Counted from the stretch's first letter, positions 8,888-17,280 are shown. The stretch: 64,000 bases of DNA from Verrucomicrobiia bacterium (GCA_022072455.1 JAJVHY010000007.1:88425-152424), one strand, 5' to 3'. The notes: generated by a model not told the origin, from the sequence alone. Numbers and translations are program-made.

Positions 8888-9817
8888 TTAAACTTTTTCG
8901 GCCACGCGCAATTTTGCGCTTCTAGCTCGCGGGTTCTGCCGGATCTCCGACTCCGTGGCGGTCACCGGTTTGCGGGTGATGACCCGCAACACTGCTTTGC
9001 GCCCGCAGGCGCAAATCGCTAACGCTGGCGGACAAACGCATCCCGTGCTCAACTGCACGAAAAACTGCTTCACGATGCGGTCTTCCAACGAATGAAATGA
9101 TATGACGGCGAGCCGGCCACCGGATTTCAACAGGTTCACCGCGCCAGCCAGACCGCGCTGGAGATTATCCAGTTCGCGATTCACCGCGATCCGCAACGCT
9201 TGAAACACGCGCGTTGCCGGATGGATGGCGTTACCGCGTTTCGGCCCGAGCACCGACTCGACGACGCGCACCAAGTCGCTGGTCGTTTCCAGCGGCCGGA
9301 CAGCGCGTTCCCGGTCGATGTGTTGGGCGACGGCGCGGGCACGGCGTTCTTCGCCGTAGACCCGAAAGATCCTCGTCAACTCGTCCACACTCGCTTGCAA
9401 AAGAACATCTTTGGCAGTGATACCGGCTTCCCGGTTCATCCGCATATCCAAAGGGCCTTCGCGTTGGAAGCTGAAGCCGCGAGACGGTTCATCGAACTGG
9501 CGCGAGCTGACACCCACGTCGAACAACATTCCGTCCACCGCTGTTACTCCGGCACTCATTAACACCTGTTCAACATCTGCGAAGTTCGCGCGCACCAATT
9601 GCACGCGGTCTCCAAACCCCTTGAGTCGGTCGCGACTGACTGCCTGGGCCTCCAAGTCCCAGTCCAGCGCGATCAACTTCCCATCTGGATCAGTCGCCCG
9701 CAGAATCGCTTCTGCATGGCCGCCACCGCCCAGCGTGCAGTCCACATACAGACCGCCGCGGCGTGGCTGTAACTGTTCCACTACTTCCGTCAGCAGAACC
9801 GGCGTGTGGTAGGTCAT
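8888..9817 (-). CDS. rsmH: 16S rRNA m4C1402 methyltransferase
   Basis: RsmH (MraW) methylates N4 of C1402 in 16S rRNA. The protein (309 residues) opens with MTYHTPVLLTEVVEQL, has the SAM-binding motif YVDCTLGGGGHAEAIL, then DGMLFDVGVSSRQFDEPSRGFSF and the C-terminal SFHSLEDRIVKQFF block. All are hallmarks of the family. The ATG at 9817 fits the conserved start; the open frame upstream adds 16 unconserved residues. The ribosome site is weak. It sits in its usual dcw position, 84 bases after a small unknown gene. Confidence 0.96.
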   Translation of the reverse strand: MTYHTPVLLTEVVEQLQPRRGGLYVDCTLGGGGHAEAILRATDPDGKLIALDWDLEAQAVSRDRLKGFGDRVQLVRANFADVEQVLMSAGVTAVDGMLFDVGVSSRQFDEPSRGFSFQREGPLDMRMNREAGITAKDVLLQASVDELTRIFRVYGEERRARAVAQHIDRERAVRPLETTSDLVRVVESVLGPKRGNAIHPATRVFQALRIAVNRELDNLQRGLAGAVNLLKSGGRLAVISFHSLEDRIVKQFFVQLSTGCVCPPALAICACGRKAVLRVITRKPVTATESEIRQNPRARSAKLRVAEKV

Positions 9818-9901
9818 TCGGCAGGTGGAATCGGCAAGAAATTGCTCCCCACTTCTCCGCTCCACTGCAGCACAACCTTCACAACCTGTCCGCTTGAAAT
9901 T

Positions 9902-10240
9902 TCATAGACGCACGACCGGCTGCGCTTGCCCTAACATCCGGCCCACCAAGTGCGCCAACCCAACCTTCGGCGCTGGTCGCGCCCCGAGCCGGTCACGCTT
10001 CACATTCTCCACTGCGTACCCGGCATCCACTCCTAAAATATCCGAGGTCATCTCCGGCAACGCGCCAGATTCGCTACTCAACATCACTGAACCACCAGTC
10101 TGCACCGGCCGGCGAAGCACACGTTGGTCGAGTTTTGGAAAGGGACTCATCGTCGGCAACCGCATCTGGCGCGCTTCCCCACCGACGTTGGTCACGCTCC
10201 GATTCACATTGAACAACCCCGCGATGGCTTCCCGTCCCAT
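9902..10240 (-). CDS. Small unknown protein in the dcw operon
   Basis: An open frame of 112 residues lies between mraZ and rsmH, where most bacteria have no gene. Its ATG is preceded by GAGG at six bases and starts eight bases after the mraZ stop, so it looks like a genuine operon member. The product has no signal peptide or membrane helix, is basic, and contains segments such as GGSVMLSSESGALPEMTSDILGVDAGYAVENVK. I do not recognise a family. It may be lineage specific. Confidence 0.6.
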   Translation of the reverse strand: MGREAIAGLFNVNRSVTNVGGEARQMRLPTMSPFPKLDQRVLRRPVQTGGSVMLSSESGALPEMTSDILGVDAGYAVENVKRDRLGARPAPKVGLAHLVGRMLGQAQPVVRL

Positions 10241-10247
10241 ACCGACC

Positions 10248-10700
10248 TCATAAACCTAATTGTTTCACTGACTCTTCAAACTTGCCGGCGGTGTTCTGCT
10301 TCACTTCCGCATGCCGCTCCGGCGACCAAATTTCAAACCCTCGAAACGTCCCAACCAACACAGCCTCGGCTTGGATCCCCGCATGCCGCATCAACTCCTC
10401 AGTCAAAATGATCCGCCCCTGCCCATCGCACTGCGCTTGATGCGCATCCCCGGCAATCAACCGCAACGCATTACGCTGCTCATATTCGCCGACGGAAATC
10501 GCATCCACGCGATCCAGCAGCGTGGCCATGGCTGACTCTGGAAGAACGAACAAGTGATTATTCGGCAGGGGCATCACAAAGAACTCCTGCGCATCACTCG
10601 CCGGACCGCGCCATTTAGCCGGGATCGCCAGCCGTTTCTTCTCGTCAACCGAGTGGCGAAACGTGCCAACGAACACAGTGCGTTTCTGTACCTTTTCCAT
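10248..10700 (-). CDS. mraZ: Transcriptional regulator MraZ
   Basis: MraZ is an AbrB-fold regulator that binds its own promoter and tunes the dcw operon. From the ATG at 10700 it has 150 residues with the two characteristic repeats: VGTFRHSVDEKKRLAIPAKW near the start and QCDGQGRIILTEELMRHAGI in the second half. A perfect AAGGAGG lies 14 bases upstream of this ATG, further than usual; an ATG at 10772 is in frame but would put the MraZ boxes inside the gene. First gene of the operon, read from the promoter at 10753-10782. Confidence 0.93.
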   Translation of the reverse strand: MEKVQKRTVFVGTFRHSVDEKKRLAIPAKWRGPASDAQEFFVMPLPNNHLFVLPESAMATLLDRVDAISVGEYEQRNALRLIAGDAHQAQCDGQGRIILTEELMRHAGIQAEAVLVGTFRGFEIWSPERHAEVKQNTAGKFEESVKQLGL

Positions 10701-10726
10701 GGGATTTCGTGGAACCTCCTTGATGT

Positions 10727-10782
10727 CCACCAACTCCCCCACAACGACCCACTTTCTACCACCCTTCCCCAAAACACGTCAA
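10727..10782 (-). promoter_or_regulatory. mraZp: dcw promoter with MraZ-box-like direct repeats
   Basis: On the minus strand a -35 TTGACG (10777-10782) and a -10 TAGAAA (10753-10758) are 18 bases apart. Overlapping the -10 and just downstream are three GTGG repeats at exact 10-base steps (starting 10762, 10752, 10742) and a fourth at 10730. Known MraZ operators are short G-rich direct repeats about one helical turn apart, so autorepression by MraZ is a strong inference. Confidence 0.7.
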
Positions 10783-10819
10783 TACCTTTCCACAATTATT
10801 TTGAACTATTTTTCCGAGC

Positions 10820-11599
10820 CTACCGGCCGTACAGAAAACTCAACGCCCGCCACACCCGGTCTCGCCAGAAACGCTCGTTATGCGCCGCGCCCGCCTCCAC
10901 GTGGTGCGCCAGATCCACGCCATCGCGCCACCCCAGCGCCCGGTACGTCGCCGCAACTTTGCGTGTGAGAGCAACTCCATCATCCACCGTCCCGCTGTCC
11001 AGATACACAGTCAACTTCTGATACTCCCGACCACCCAGAAATCCAGCAAACGTCTGCCCCGCGCGGTCGCGCAGTTGAAACGCGCCCGAGAGACACGCCG
11101 CCTTTCCAAACGTCTCCGGCAACGTGTGCGCCATCCACAACGCCACCAACCCACCCAACGACGACCCCAAAATCGCCGTGTGTTGCCGGGCTTTCTTCGT
11201 CGGATAATGCCGGTCGACATACCGCTTCACCACGTCCACCACAAAATTCGCGTACGGATGATCCAACACATCCGCAAACGTCCGGCGCGGCATATAGTCG
11301 CGGTACCGTTCGGTGCTATTCGGAATCCCCACGAGAATTACCGGCTCGATTTCGCCGGCCGCCGTCAGCTCATCCACGATGCGATTCAAGTACCAACCAC
11401 CGTGACCGTAACACGCGTGCGGATCATCCCAGAGATTTTGGCCGTCCTGACTGTAAATAACCGGAAACCGGCGGCGCTGATCCTGCAGCGCTGCCTCCGG
11501 CAAATACACATAGACGGGCCGCATCGCGAGTCGTCCATACCGGGGCCGCACCCGGTCAGCCTCGATCACATGGAAGCGCGGCGAATCCGGCAGTTGCAT
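10820..11599 (-). CDS. Alpha/beta-hydrolase, esterase D family
   Basis: The 259-residue protein resembles putative esterases of the Esterase_D/Fes type. It shows RRRFPVIYSQDGQNLWDD (oxyanion region), the nucleophile elbow ILGSSLGGLVALW, a likely acid in VYLDSGTVDDG and the catalytic histidine in EAGAAHNERFWRDRV. No signal peptide, so probably cytoplasmic. The ATG at 11599 overlaps the metG stop as TGATG and has AAAGG before it; longer starts lie inside metG. Substrate unknown. Confidence 0.85.
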   Translation of the reverse strand: MQLPDSPRFHVIEADRVRPRYGRLAMRPVYVYLPEAALQDQRRRFPVIYSQDGQNLWDDPHACYGHGGWYLNRIVDELTAAGEIEPVILVGIPNSTERYRDYMPRRTFADVLDHPYANFVVDVVKRYVDRHYPTKKARQHTAILGSSLGGLVALWMAHTLPETFGKAACLSGAFQLRDRAGQTFAGFLGGREYQKLTVYLDSGTVDDGVALTRKVAATYRALGWRDGVDLAHHVEAGAAHNERFWRDRVWRALSFLYGR

Positions 11600-13098
11600 C
11601 ACACCTTTTTCGGAAACAACGGCGCCACCGTGCCGACCGTTGTCCCCGCCGGCAAGCGGCCCCAAGTCAGTTCATCCGCGAGCGGCCCGGCAATTTCGCC
11701 GACGCCGAGTTGCGTCCGCGCCTGCGCTGTAATCGCCGGCATCACCGGCGCGAGCGCGACAGTGATCAAGCGCACCGACTCCGCGAGATTGTAAAGCACT
11801 GCGTCGAGTTGCGCGGCTTTTTCCGGCGCTTTGGCCAATGTCCACGGGGCGCTTTCCTCGACGTACCGGTTGGCGCGGACGACACCGGCGCGCACTTCGG
11901 CCAAGGCACTGGTGAGATCGAAAGCGTCCATGTGTTGCCGGTAAGCGGTGAAATCGAGTCGGAACTCCGCCGCCCCACCGGCGGGCACCACGCCCTGCCG
12001 GTAGCGCTTGATCATCGAGAGGGTGCGATTGATGAGGTTGCCAAGTTCGTTGGCGAGGTCGGTGTTGTAGACTTCGATGAATTTCGCTTCGGCAAAATCG
12101 CTGTCGTTGATTCCGAGCGGACCGTTGTTCGCGAGGAAATAGCGTAACGCATCGAGGCCGTAATCGGCGACGTACCGGTCAATCTTTTCCAAGTCCACGA
12201 AGTTCCCGAGGCTCTTGCTCATTTTTTGGCCTTCGGCAATCCAGAAACTATGCACGTAGACCTGCGCCGGGAGCGGTCGCTTCAACGCCAGGAGCAGCGC
12301 CGGCCAGATGACCGCGTGAAACCAGAGGATATCTTTCGCGATCAGATGGACATTGGCCGGCCAGAAGTGCTGACGCGCCGGCGTGTCCACGGTCGAGAGG
12401 TAATTAAACAACGCGTCAATCCAAACGTAGATGACATGTTCATCATCACCGGGGACGCGAATCCCCCAGTCGCCGGTACCTGTGCGCGAGATCGGCACGT
12501 CGTTGAGACCTTCGCGAATCCGGTTCGCAATTTCTTTACGCCGCGCATCGGGACGGAGAAATTCCGGCTGGTCCTCCAGCAGTTTCAGCAATGCGTCGCC
12601 ATATTGGCTCAACCGGAAGAAGTAGTTTTTTTCTTTTTTGCGGACGAGCGGCTTGCCGTTGAAGGGCGACTTGAATTCGTACTCCTTGGCCTTGTTCTCC
12701 GGCAAGTATTCCTCCTGCCCTTCGTCGTACCAACCTTCGTACTCGCCCGGATAGACGTCGCCGGTCTTGAGGAGTTCGCCGACGTATTGCACGACTTTGT
12801 CTTTGTGACGTTGTTGCGAGGTGCGGATGAAATCGTCGTTGGCGATGCCGAGTTTGCGGAACGTGTCCTGAAAGGCCTGGGCATTTTGGTCAGACCACTG
12901 CTGGGGTGTCAGGTTATGTTGCGCGGCTGAATCCACAACTTTGGCCGCGTGTTCGTCGGTGCCGGTCAAAAAGAAAACATCATCGCCACACAGCCGATGA
13001 TACCGGGCGAGGATGTCCGCGATGGTAGTCGTGTAGACATGCCCAATGTGTGGCCGGTCATTGACGTAGTAAATGGGCGTGGTGATGTAAAATTTCAC
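11599..13098 (-). CDS. metG: Methionyl-tRNA synthetase
   Basis: Class I synthetase charging tRNA-Met. The HIGH motif appears in YYVNDRPHIGHVYTTTIADI and KMSKS in AEGQKMSKSLGN. The connective region (GWYDEGQEEYLPENKAKE) lacks the zinc-binding cysteines of many MetG proteins, and no C-terminal tRNA-binding domain follows the anticodon domain. I place the start at a GTG at 13098 (VKFYITTPIYYVND, 499 residues), matching the family N-terminus; an ATG at 13176 would add 26 residues. Co-transcribed with the esterase. Confidence 0.93.
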   Translation of the reverse strand: MKFYITTPIYYVNDRPHIGHVYTTTIADILARYHRLCGDDVFFLTGTDEHAAKVVDSAAQHNLTPQQWSDQNAQAFQDTFRKLGIANDDFIRTSQQRHKDKVVQYVGELLKTGDVYPGEYEGWYDEGQEEYLPENKAKEYEFKSPFNGKPLVRKKEKNYFFRLSQYGDALLKLLEDQPEFLRPDARRKEIANRIREGLNDVPISRTGTGDWGIRVPGDDEHVIYVWIDALFNYLSTVDTPARQHFWPANVHLIAKDILWFHAVIWPALLLALKRPLPAQVYVHSFWIAEGQKMSKSLGNFVDLEKIDRYVADYGLDALRYFLANNGPLGINDSDFAEAKFIEVYNTDLANELGNLINRTLSMIKRYRQGVVPAGGAAEFRLDFTAYRQHMDAFDLTSALAEVRAGVVRANRYVEESAPWTLAKAPEKAAQLDAVLYNLAESVRLITVALAPVMPAITAQARTQLGVGEIAGPLADELTWGRLPAGTTVGTVAPLFPKKV

Positions 13099-13153
13099 AG
13101 TGCGCGGATATTTACAGCTTGCCGCAGCAGAGTCAACGGCGGGGAAAAAACGC

Positions 13154-13217
13154 TCAGGGTTTTCCCTGATAGCCAAAATACGGGTTACACCCGATTTCCT
13201 TGGTGAAGCGTTTCACC
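13154..13217. promoter_or_regulatory. Hairpin and dyad in the metG / stress-operon divergent region
   Basis: The region between metG and the gene at 13249 has a perfect hairpin TCAGGG-TTTT-CCCTGA (13154-13169) and a dyad GGTGAAGCGTTTCACC (13202-13217). A TATAAC follows about 15 bases after the dyad and may be a -10 for the rightward genes. The dyad could be an operator. A similar hairpin-like stretch lies before the gene at 15138. Confidence 0.35.
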
Positions 13218-13248
13218 TACACTGCGTCTATAACAACGGAGGAACGCC

Positions 13249-13560
13249 ATGAAGCCGACCACCACAATGAAAAAGCAACGCACCACCAATTTGCCCGGTA
13301 CCCCCAAACGCGTACCGGTCGTGTTCCTTCCCCAGCAGGGTTGGCAGGTAGACATCGGGCGCACCCCGGTCAAGACGTTCGCCACTGCACAGACAGTGCG
13401 TGACAACAGCTCGCTGACCGGCTACAAACGCGCCCACGGCAGTTCGCAACTCACGCACGTGTTCGTGCCGGTCGGGTTGCTGGACGATGCCGCCAAACAA
13501 CGAGCGACATCTCGGCACAGCGAGTGCCGGGCTGAGCTCAAACCACCAGTCAACCTCTAG
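13249..13560 (+). CDS. Small unknown protein upstream of DUF481 gene
   Basis: A 103-residue frame whose ATG is preceded by GGAGG at a good distance. The product is basic, with no signal peptide. Its core (RVPVVFLPQQGWQVDIGR, then a segment ending LTHVFVPVG) has the beta-strand feel of small DUF2188-like proteins, but I cannot assign it. It ends eight bases before the DUF481 gene, so the two are probably an operon. Coding status rests mainly on the ribosome site and spacing. Confidence 0.55.
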   Translation: MKPTTTMKKQRTTNLPGTPKRVPVVFLPQQGWQVDIGRTPVKTFATAQTVRDNSSLTGYKRAHGSSQLTHVFVPVGLLDDAAKQRATSRHSECRAELKPPVNL

Positions 13561-13568
13561 GAGACGAA

Positions 13569-14354
13569 ATGTCGAATCTGTCAGTGACTTGGCGTCGGAC
13601 CGCAATTGCGGCCACCGTCGCTTCATTTGTAATCGCTTCATCGGCCGTGCGCGCCGAAGATGCGGAAAAGCCGTGGGAGCGCACCATCGCCGTCGGTATT
13701 TCCATGGTAACAGGAAACACAGATAGTTCGCTGTTCAATGCCGCCGTCAAAGGCGAGAAAATCTGGAAAGCCGACGAACTCCGCCTCGGCGCCTCGGGCG
13801 CATACGGGAAGAATGACGGCGACGTGGCGACGGAAGTCTTGCTCGGTTTCGCCCAATACAAACACCTCTTCTCCGAACGCTGGTACGGCGCGCTCACAGC
13901 GGATGCCATCCATGATTCCATCGCCAACGTGGAATACCGGCTGACGATCGGCCCGGCGTTGGGCTATTTCCTCATTAAAAAGGAAATGACCCGGTGGACC
14001 ATTGAAGCCGGTCCCTCCTACGTCTACGAAAAAACGGATGTCCGCCACCCCAACCAACCGCCGGGACCGACCTTCGTGACTAGCGATGACCGGGGCTACC
14101 TCGCCGCGCGTTTTAGCGAGCGCATCGAACACAAGTTTTCAGGCAACAACGCCAAAGTCTGGCAACAGACCGATTGGCTGCCGCAGGTGGATGATTTCCA
14201 AAACTACCTGTTGATCAGTGAAGCCGGCATCGAAGCCGCCTTGACCAAGGCCATGAGCCTCCGGGTCGTCGGCACGCACCGGTATGACAATCGGACCGAC
14301 AGCCAGCGGCATTATGACATCACCTTGGTCAGTGCGTTGGCGTACAAGTTTTAA
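13569..14354 (+). CDS. DUF481 outer-membrane protein (YdiY-like)
   Basis: The 261-residue protein has a signal peptide ending ASSAVRA-ED, then a beta-rich domain: WERTIAVGISMVTGNTDSSL near the start and alternating strands to a terminal aromatic (ALAYKF), typical of an outer-membrane barrel. The DUF481 family includes the salt-induced protein YdiY. Ribosome site GGAG sits just before the ATG. Next to an MscL gene, it suggests an osmotic or envelope stress cluster. Confidence 0.85.
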   Translation: MSNLSVTWRRTAIAATVASFVIASSAVRAEDAEKPWERTIAVGISMVTGNTDSSLFNAAVKGEKIWKADELRLGASGAYGKNDGDVATEVLLGFAQYKHLFSERWYGALTADAIHDSIANVEYRLTIGPALGYFLIKKEMTRWTIEAGPSYVYEKTDVRHPNQPPGPTFVTSDDRGYLAARFSERIEHKFSGNNAKVWQQTDWLPQVDDFQNYLLISEAGIEAALTKAMSLRVVGTHRYDNRTDSQRHYDITLVSALAYKF

Positions 14355-14363
14355 GAATGGGTG

Positions 14364-14456
14364 AGAGCCACCAGGCTCTGGTGAGTGGGCGTTGCGGACG
14401 GTGAGGTGGTAAAAGACCGCACCGCGGTAGTTTACCGGGTTAACGCAGCGCCCACT
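14364..14456. repeat. Complex palindromic intergenic element
   Basis: Between the DUF481 gene and mscL are nested palindromes: AGAGCC-ACCA-GGCTCT (14364-14379) with the alternative CACCAG/CTGGTG (14369-14383), an outer arm pair AGTGGGCGTTGCG / CGCAGCGCCCACT (14384-14396 and 14444-14456, one mismatch), and an inner GGTAAA...GCGGT...TTTACC stem. There is no T-run, so it is not a classical terminator. No second copy was noticed in the window. Confidence 0.55.
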
Positions 14457-14482
14457 CCCACCAAGTGGACCGAGAAGCAATT

Positions 14483-14935
14483 ATGGGATTTCTAAAAGAA
14501 TTCAAAGATTTCGCACTGCGCGGCAACGTCCTCGACATGGCGATTGGCGTCATTCTCGGCATCGCCTTCGGCAAAATCGTCAACTGTCTCGTCAACGACG
14601 TCCTCATGCCCCCCATCGGCCAACTCATGGGCGGCGTCAACTTTACCGACCTCTTCTTCGCCCTCGACAACTCCAAAGGCGAATTCGCCACCCTGGCCAA
14701 GGCCCGCGAAGCCGGCGTGCCTGTCATCGCTTACGGCCTCTTCATCAACACCGTCCTCGATTTCCTCATCGTCGCCTTCTGCGTTTTTCTGGTCATTAAA
14801 GTCATGAACACCCTAAAACGCCGGCAATCCCCCGCCCCAGCCCCGGCCCCGACCACAAAAAACTGCCCCTACTGCTGCTCCGCTATTGCCATCCGCGCCA
14901 CCCGCTGCCCGCAATGCACCTCGGAAGTCAAATAG
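14483..14935 (+). CDS. mscL: Large-conductance mechanosensitive channel MscL with zinc-ribbon tail
   Basis: MscL opens under membrane tension to release solutes in hypo-osmotic shock. The 150-residue protein begins [26 protein letters not shown], the conserved first helix, and has a second helix ([22 protein letters not shown]). After a Pro-rich linker the C-terminus carries CPYC...CPQC, a small zinc-ribbon seen in some bacterial MscLs. I start at the ATG at 14483 (GAGAAG before it); a GTG at 14465 would add six residues. Confidence 0.93.
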   Translation: MGFLKEFKDFALRGNVLDMAIGVILGIAFGKIVNCLVNDVLMPPIGQLMGGVNFTDLFFALDNSKGEFATLAKAREAGVPVIAYGLFINTVLDFLIVAFCVFLVIKVMNTLKRRQSPAPAPAPTTKNCPYCCSAIAIRATRCPQCTSEVK

Positions 14936-15065
14936 CCGCAACGGGCTGCCCATAAAAAATGATTGCAAATTCATCAATTCAGCTCACTATGCAACCACTG
15001 GGTAGTGCGACCATTGGAGAGGTGCTTTTGAATAAACCCGGTCTTACGTTTATCCAACTGGCTTT

Positions 15066-15080
15066 CGGGAAAAACTCCCG
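15066..15080 (+). promoter_or_regulatory. Hairpin in leader of lipoprotein / DUF11 operon
   Basis: CGGGA-AAAAC-TCCCG folds into a short hairpin followed by GCTTTTCC, about 58 bases before the lipoprotein start. The wider 14936-15137 intergenic stretch (202 bases) shows no convincing gene. The segment from GGGAAAAA to TTTTCC..GAT resembles the one at 13141-13170, so the two operons may share a promoter or RNA element. Confidence 0.3.
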
Positions 15081-15137
15081 GCTTTTCCATCGATTACAAT
15101 TTCACACCGAACCGGCACACAACAACAGGAGGTCCAC

Positions 15138-15551
15138 ATGAAGTTCCGTCAAACGATCACGATCACCGCCCTTTGCGCCATCGGCGCCGGGTTGGTAGCC
15201 TGCGGTAAGCAGGAATCCACCCCCACCCCGCCGGCAGCTCCCGCCATGGAGAAACCGGCCGCCTCCGCACCCGCTGTCCCGGCAGCGCCGGCAACCCCAG
15301 CTGCACCCGCCGCCCCAGCAAATGGCGCGCAATCCTTGCTCGACAAGGCCCAGAAGCTCATCGCTTCCAAAGACTATTCTGGCGCGATGACCACTCTGAA
15401 AGACCTGTCCAAACTGAAACTCACCCCCGAGCAACAAAGCCTCTTGGACCAACTCAAAGCCACGGTTCAAAAAGCCATGGCCGCTGACGCGACCTCGGAT
15501 GCCACCAAGAAAGCCACCGACGCTCTCGGCGGTGCCTTGGGTGGCAAATAA
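15138..15551 (+). CDS. Ala/Pro-rich lipoprotein
   Basis: 137 residues with a lipoprotein signal peptide (lipobox LVAC, Cys22), a Pro/Ala-rich linker (about 28-62) suited to spanning the wall, and a C-terminal helical domain with DKAQKLIASKDYSGAMTTLKDLSKLKLTPEQQ, which reads like one TPR-type helix pair. Strong AGGAGG ribosome site. It precedes the DUF11 lipoprotein by 38 bases and is probably co-transcribed. Specific function unknown. Confidence 0.8.
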   Translation: MKFRQTITITALCAIGAGLVACGKQESTPTPPAAPAMEKPAASAPAVPAAPATPAAPAAPANGAQSLLDKAQKLIASKDYSGAMTTLKDLSKLKLTPEQQSLLDQLKATVQKAMAADATSDATKKATDALGGALGGK

Positions 15552-15589
15552 CCACAATCAACCAAACCAAACGACAAAAAGGAAACCTC

Positions 15590-17185
15590 ATGAATAAACA
15601 ACTCCTCCAACTCACCGCGATCCTCGCGGTTACCGCCGCCACATCCGTGTGGACCGGCTGTATGAATTATCGCGAAGCCCGCGAGAAAAATCCGGCACTC
15701 TACAACGAACAAGGCTACAACGCAGGCGGCGAAGCCAGTCGTACCGAAACACCTCGTTACAAACCCGCCGCGCCAGCCGAAAAAGCCGCCCCGGCAGCAA
15801 AACCGGCCGCCAAAGCAGAAGTGCCTTCCAACTCATTCACTATCAAGAATGACGTTCTCTCCGTCACCAAGCGCGTGCCGGCCAAGACCACGCTCGGATC
15901 AACGATTGAAGCCGACGTCACCATCACCGCGCTCGCGGATTGCGCCAATGTGGTCGTGGCTGACACCATCCCGGCCGGCTCCACCCTCGTCAAGAGCGAG
16001 CCAGCCGCCACCGTCAGCGGCTCGAAGCTGACTTGGAACATCGACACGATGGACAAAGGTCAGACCATCAACGCCAAGATCTGGTACAAAGCCGACAAGG
16101 AAGGCCTCCTCGTCAACTGCGCCACCCTCTCGGCTGACCCCCGCGGCTGCGCCGCCACCATGGTTGGCAAAGCCCAGATCGCCATCGAGAAGAGCGGCCC
16201 TGAAACCGCTAAGATCGGCAGCACCGTCACCTACAACATCGTCGTCAAAAACACCGGCAACGCCGATGCCGAAGGCGTGGTTGTTACCGACACCGTCCCC
16301 GCTGGCTTGACCAGTGCTGACGGCAAGAAGACCATCACCTACAACCTCGGCACCCTCGCCGCCGGTCAATCCAAGGAAATCCCGGTCAGCCTCAAGGCCG
16401 ACGCCACCGGCAAGCACTGCAACGTCGCCAGCGTCGCCACCAGCAACGCCGGCAACGCCAAGGATGATGCCTGCACCGTCGTCGTCAAACCCGGCCTCGC
16501 CATCACCAAGACCGGCACCAAGGAACAATTCCTCGGTCGCGTCGCGAGCTATGAAATCGTCGTCAGCAATACCGGCGACACCACCCTTACCGGCGTGAGC
16601 GTCACCGACACTGCCCCGGCCGCGACCAAGATCGTCAAAGCCGACGGCGCCACCGTCACCGGCAACACCGCCGTCTGGAATGTTGACCAACTCAAGGCCG
16701 GCGAGAAGAAGAACCTCGCCATCAGCCTCACCTCGGTGACCCCGGGCACCCACTGCAATGGCGTCGCCACCAAGGCCACCTCGGACAACCTCATGGCCGA
16801 TGCGCAAGCCTGCACCGCGTGGCGTGGCGTGCCCGCCATCCTGATCGAAGTCGTGGATGATCCCGACCCGATTCAAGTTGGTGAGAGCAGCACCTACACC
16901 ATCCGCGTGACCAACCAAGGCACCGCGCCGGACAACAACATCAAGATCGTCGCCAAGTTCGCGAAGGAAATTGACCCGACCGCCGCTGCGGGTTCCACCG
17001 CCGGCAAGATCGAGGGCAAGACTGTGACCTTCGCGCCTGTGGCCACCCTCGCGCCAAAACAAGTCGTCACCTGGACGATCTCGGCCAAGGGCGTCAGCAC
17101 CGGCGACCATCGCTTGAAGGTTGACCTCACCTCCGACGTGCTCGACACGCCGGTCGTCGAAGAAGAAAGCACCAACGTTTACTAG
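15590..17185 (+). CDS. OmcB-like DUF11-repeat envelope lipoprotein
   Basis: The 531-residue protein has a lipobox VWTGC (Cys24), a Lys/Ala-rich stretch (about 50-78) and then four DUF11-type immunoglobulin-like repeats (roughly 80-185, 190-300, 300-410 and 412-525) with the signature ITKTGTKEQFLGRVASYEIV...NTGDTTLTGVSVTDT. Several cysteines recur in the repeats (DCAN, NCAT, HCNV, DACT, HCNG, QACT), and the protein ends EEESTNVY. This layout recalls the chlamydial cysteine-rich outer-membrane protein OmcB. Probably a disulphide-bonded surface or periplasmic structural protein. The gene is followed by a strong terminator. Confidence 0.85.
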   Translation: MNKQLLQLTAILAVTAATSVWTGCMNYREAREKNPALYNEQGYNAGGEASRTETPRYKPAAPAEKAAPAAKPAAKAEVPSNSFTIKNDVLSVTKRVPAKTTLGSTIEADVTITALADCANVVVADTIPAGSTLVKSEPAATVSGSKLTWNIDTMDKGQTINAKIWYKADKEGLLVNCATLSADPRGCAATMVGKAQIAIEKSGPETAKIGSTVTYNIVVKNTGNADAEGVVVTDTVPAGLTSADGKKTITYNLGTLAAGQSKEIPVSLKADATGKHCNVASVATSNAGNAKDDACTVVVKPGLAITKTGTKEQFLGRVASYEIVVSNTGDTTLTGVSVTDTAPAATKIVKADGATVTGNTAVWNVDQLKAGEKKNLAISLTSVTPGTHCNGVATKATSDNLMADAQACTAWRGVPAILIEVVDDPDPIQVGESSTYTIRVTNQGTAPDNNIKIVAKFAKEIDPTAAAGSTAGKIEGKTVTFAPVATLAPKQVVTWTISAKGVSTGDHRLKVDLTSDVLDTPVVEEESTNVY

Positions 17186-17208
17186 TCGGACCGGTAACGT
17201 TTAACCCG

Positions 17209-17243
17209 AGAGGGGCTGGCGGCAACGCCAGCCCCTCTTTTTT
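17209..17243 (+). terminator. Rho-independent terminator
   Basis: A perfect 12-bp stem GAGGGGCTGGCG / CGCCAGCCCCTC with a GCAA tetraloop is followed by six T residues, 24 bases after the DUF11 gene stop. It ends the lipoprotein-DUF11 unit. Confidence 0.93.
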
Positions 17244-17280
17244 CCCCAATCCACCCCGCCACTGTGTTACCTTCACACCT

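Noticed and set aside
15066..15086. Terminator after mscL
   Set aside because: The stem has only five pairs and a broken T-run, and lies close to the next gene, so a leader element is more likely.
14959..15141. 60-codon frame before the lipoprotein
   Set aside because: Lies across a hairpin leader and overlaps the next ribosome site; no coding features.
15899..17110. 403-codon open frame antisense to the DUF11 gene, Gly/Asp-rich
   Set aside because: It mirrors the codon periodicity of a certain gene in GC-rich DNA, has no ribosome site and no domain.
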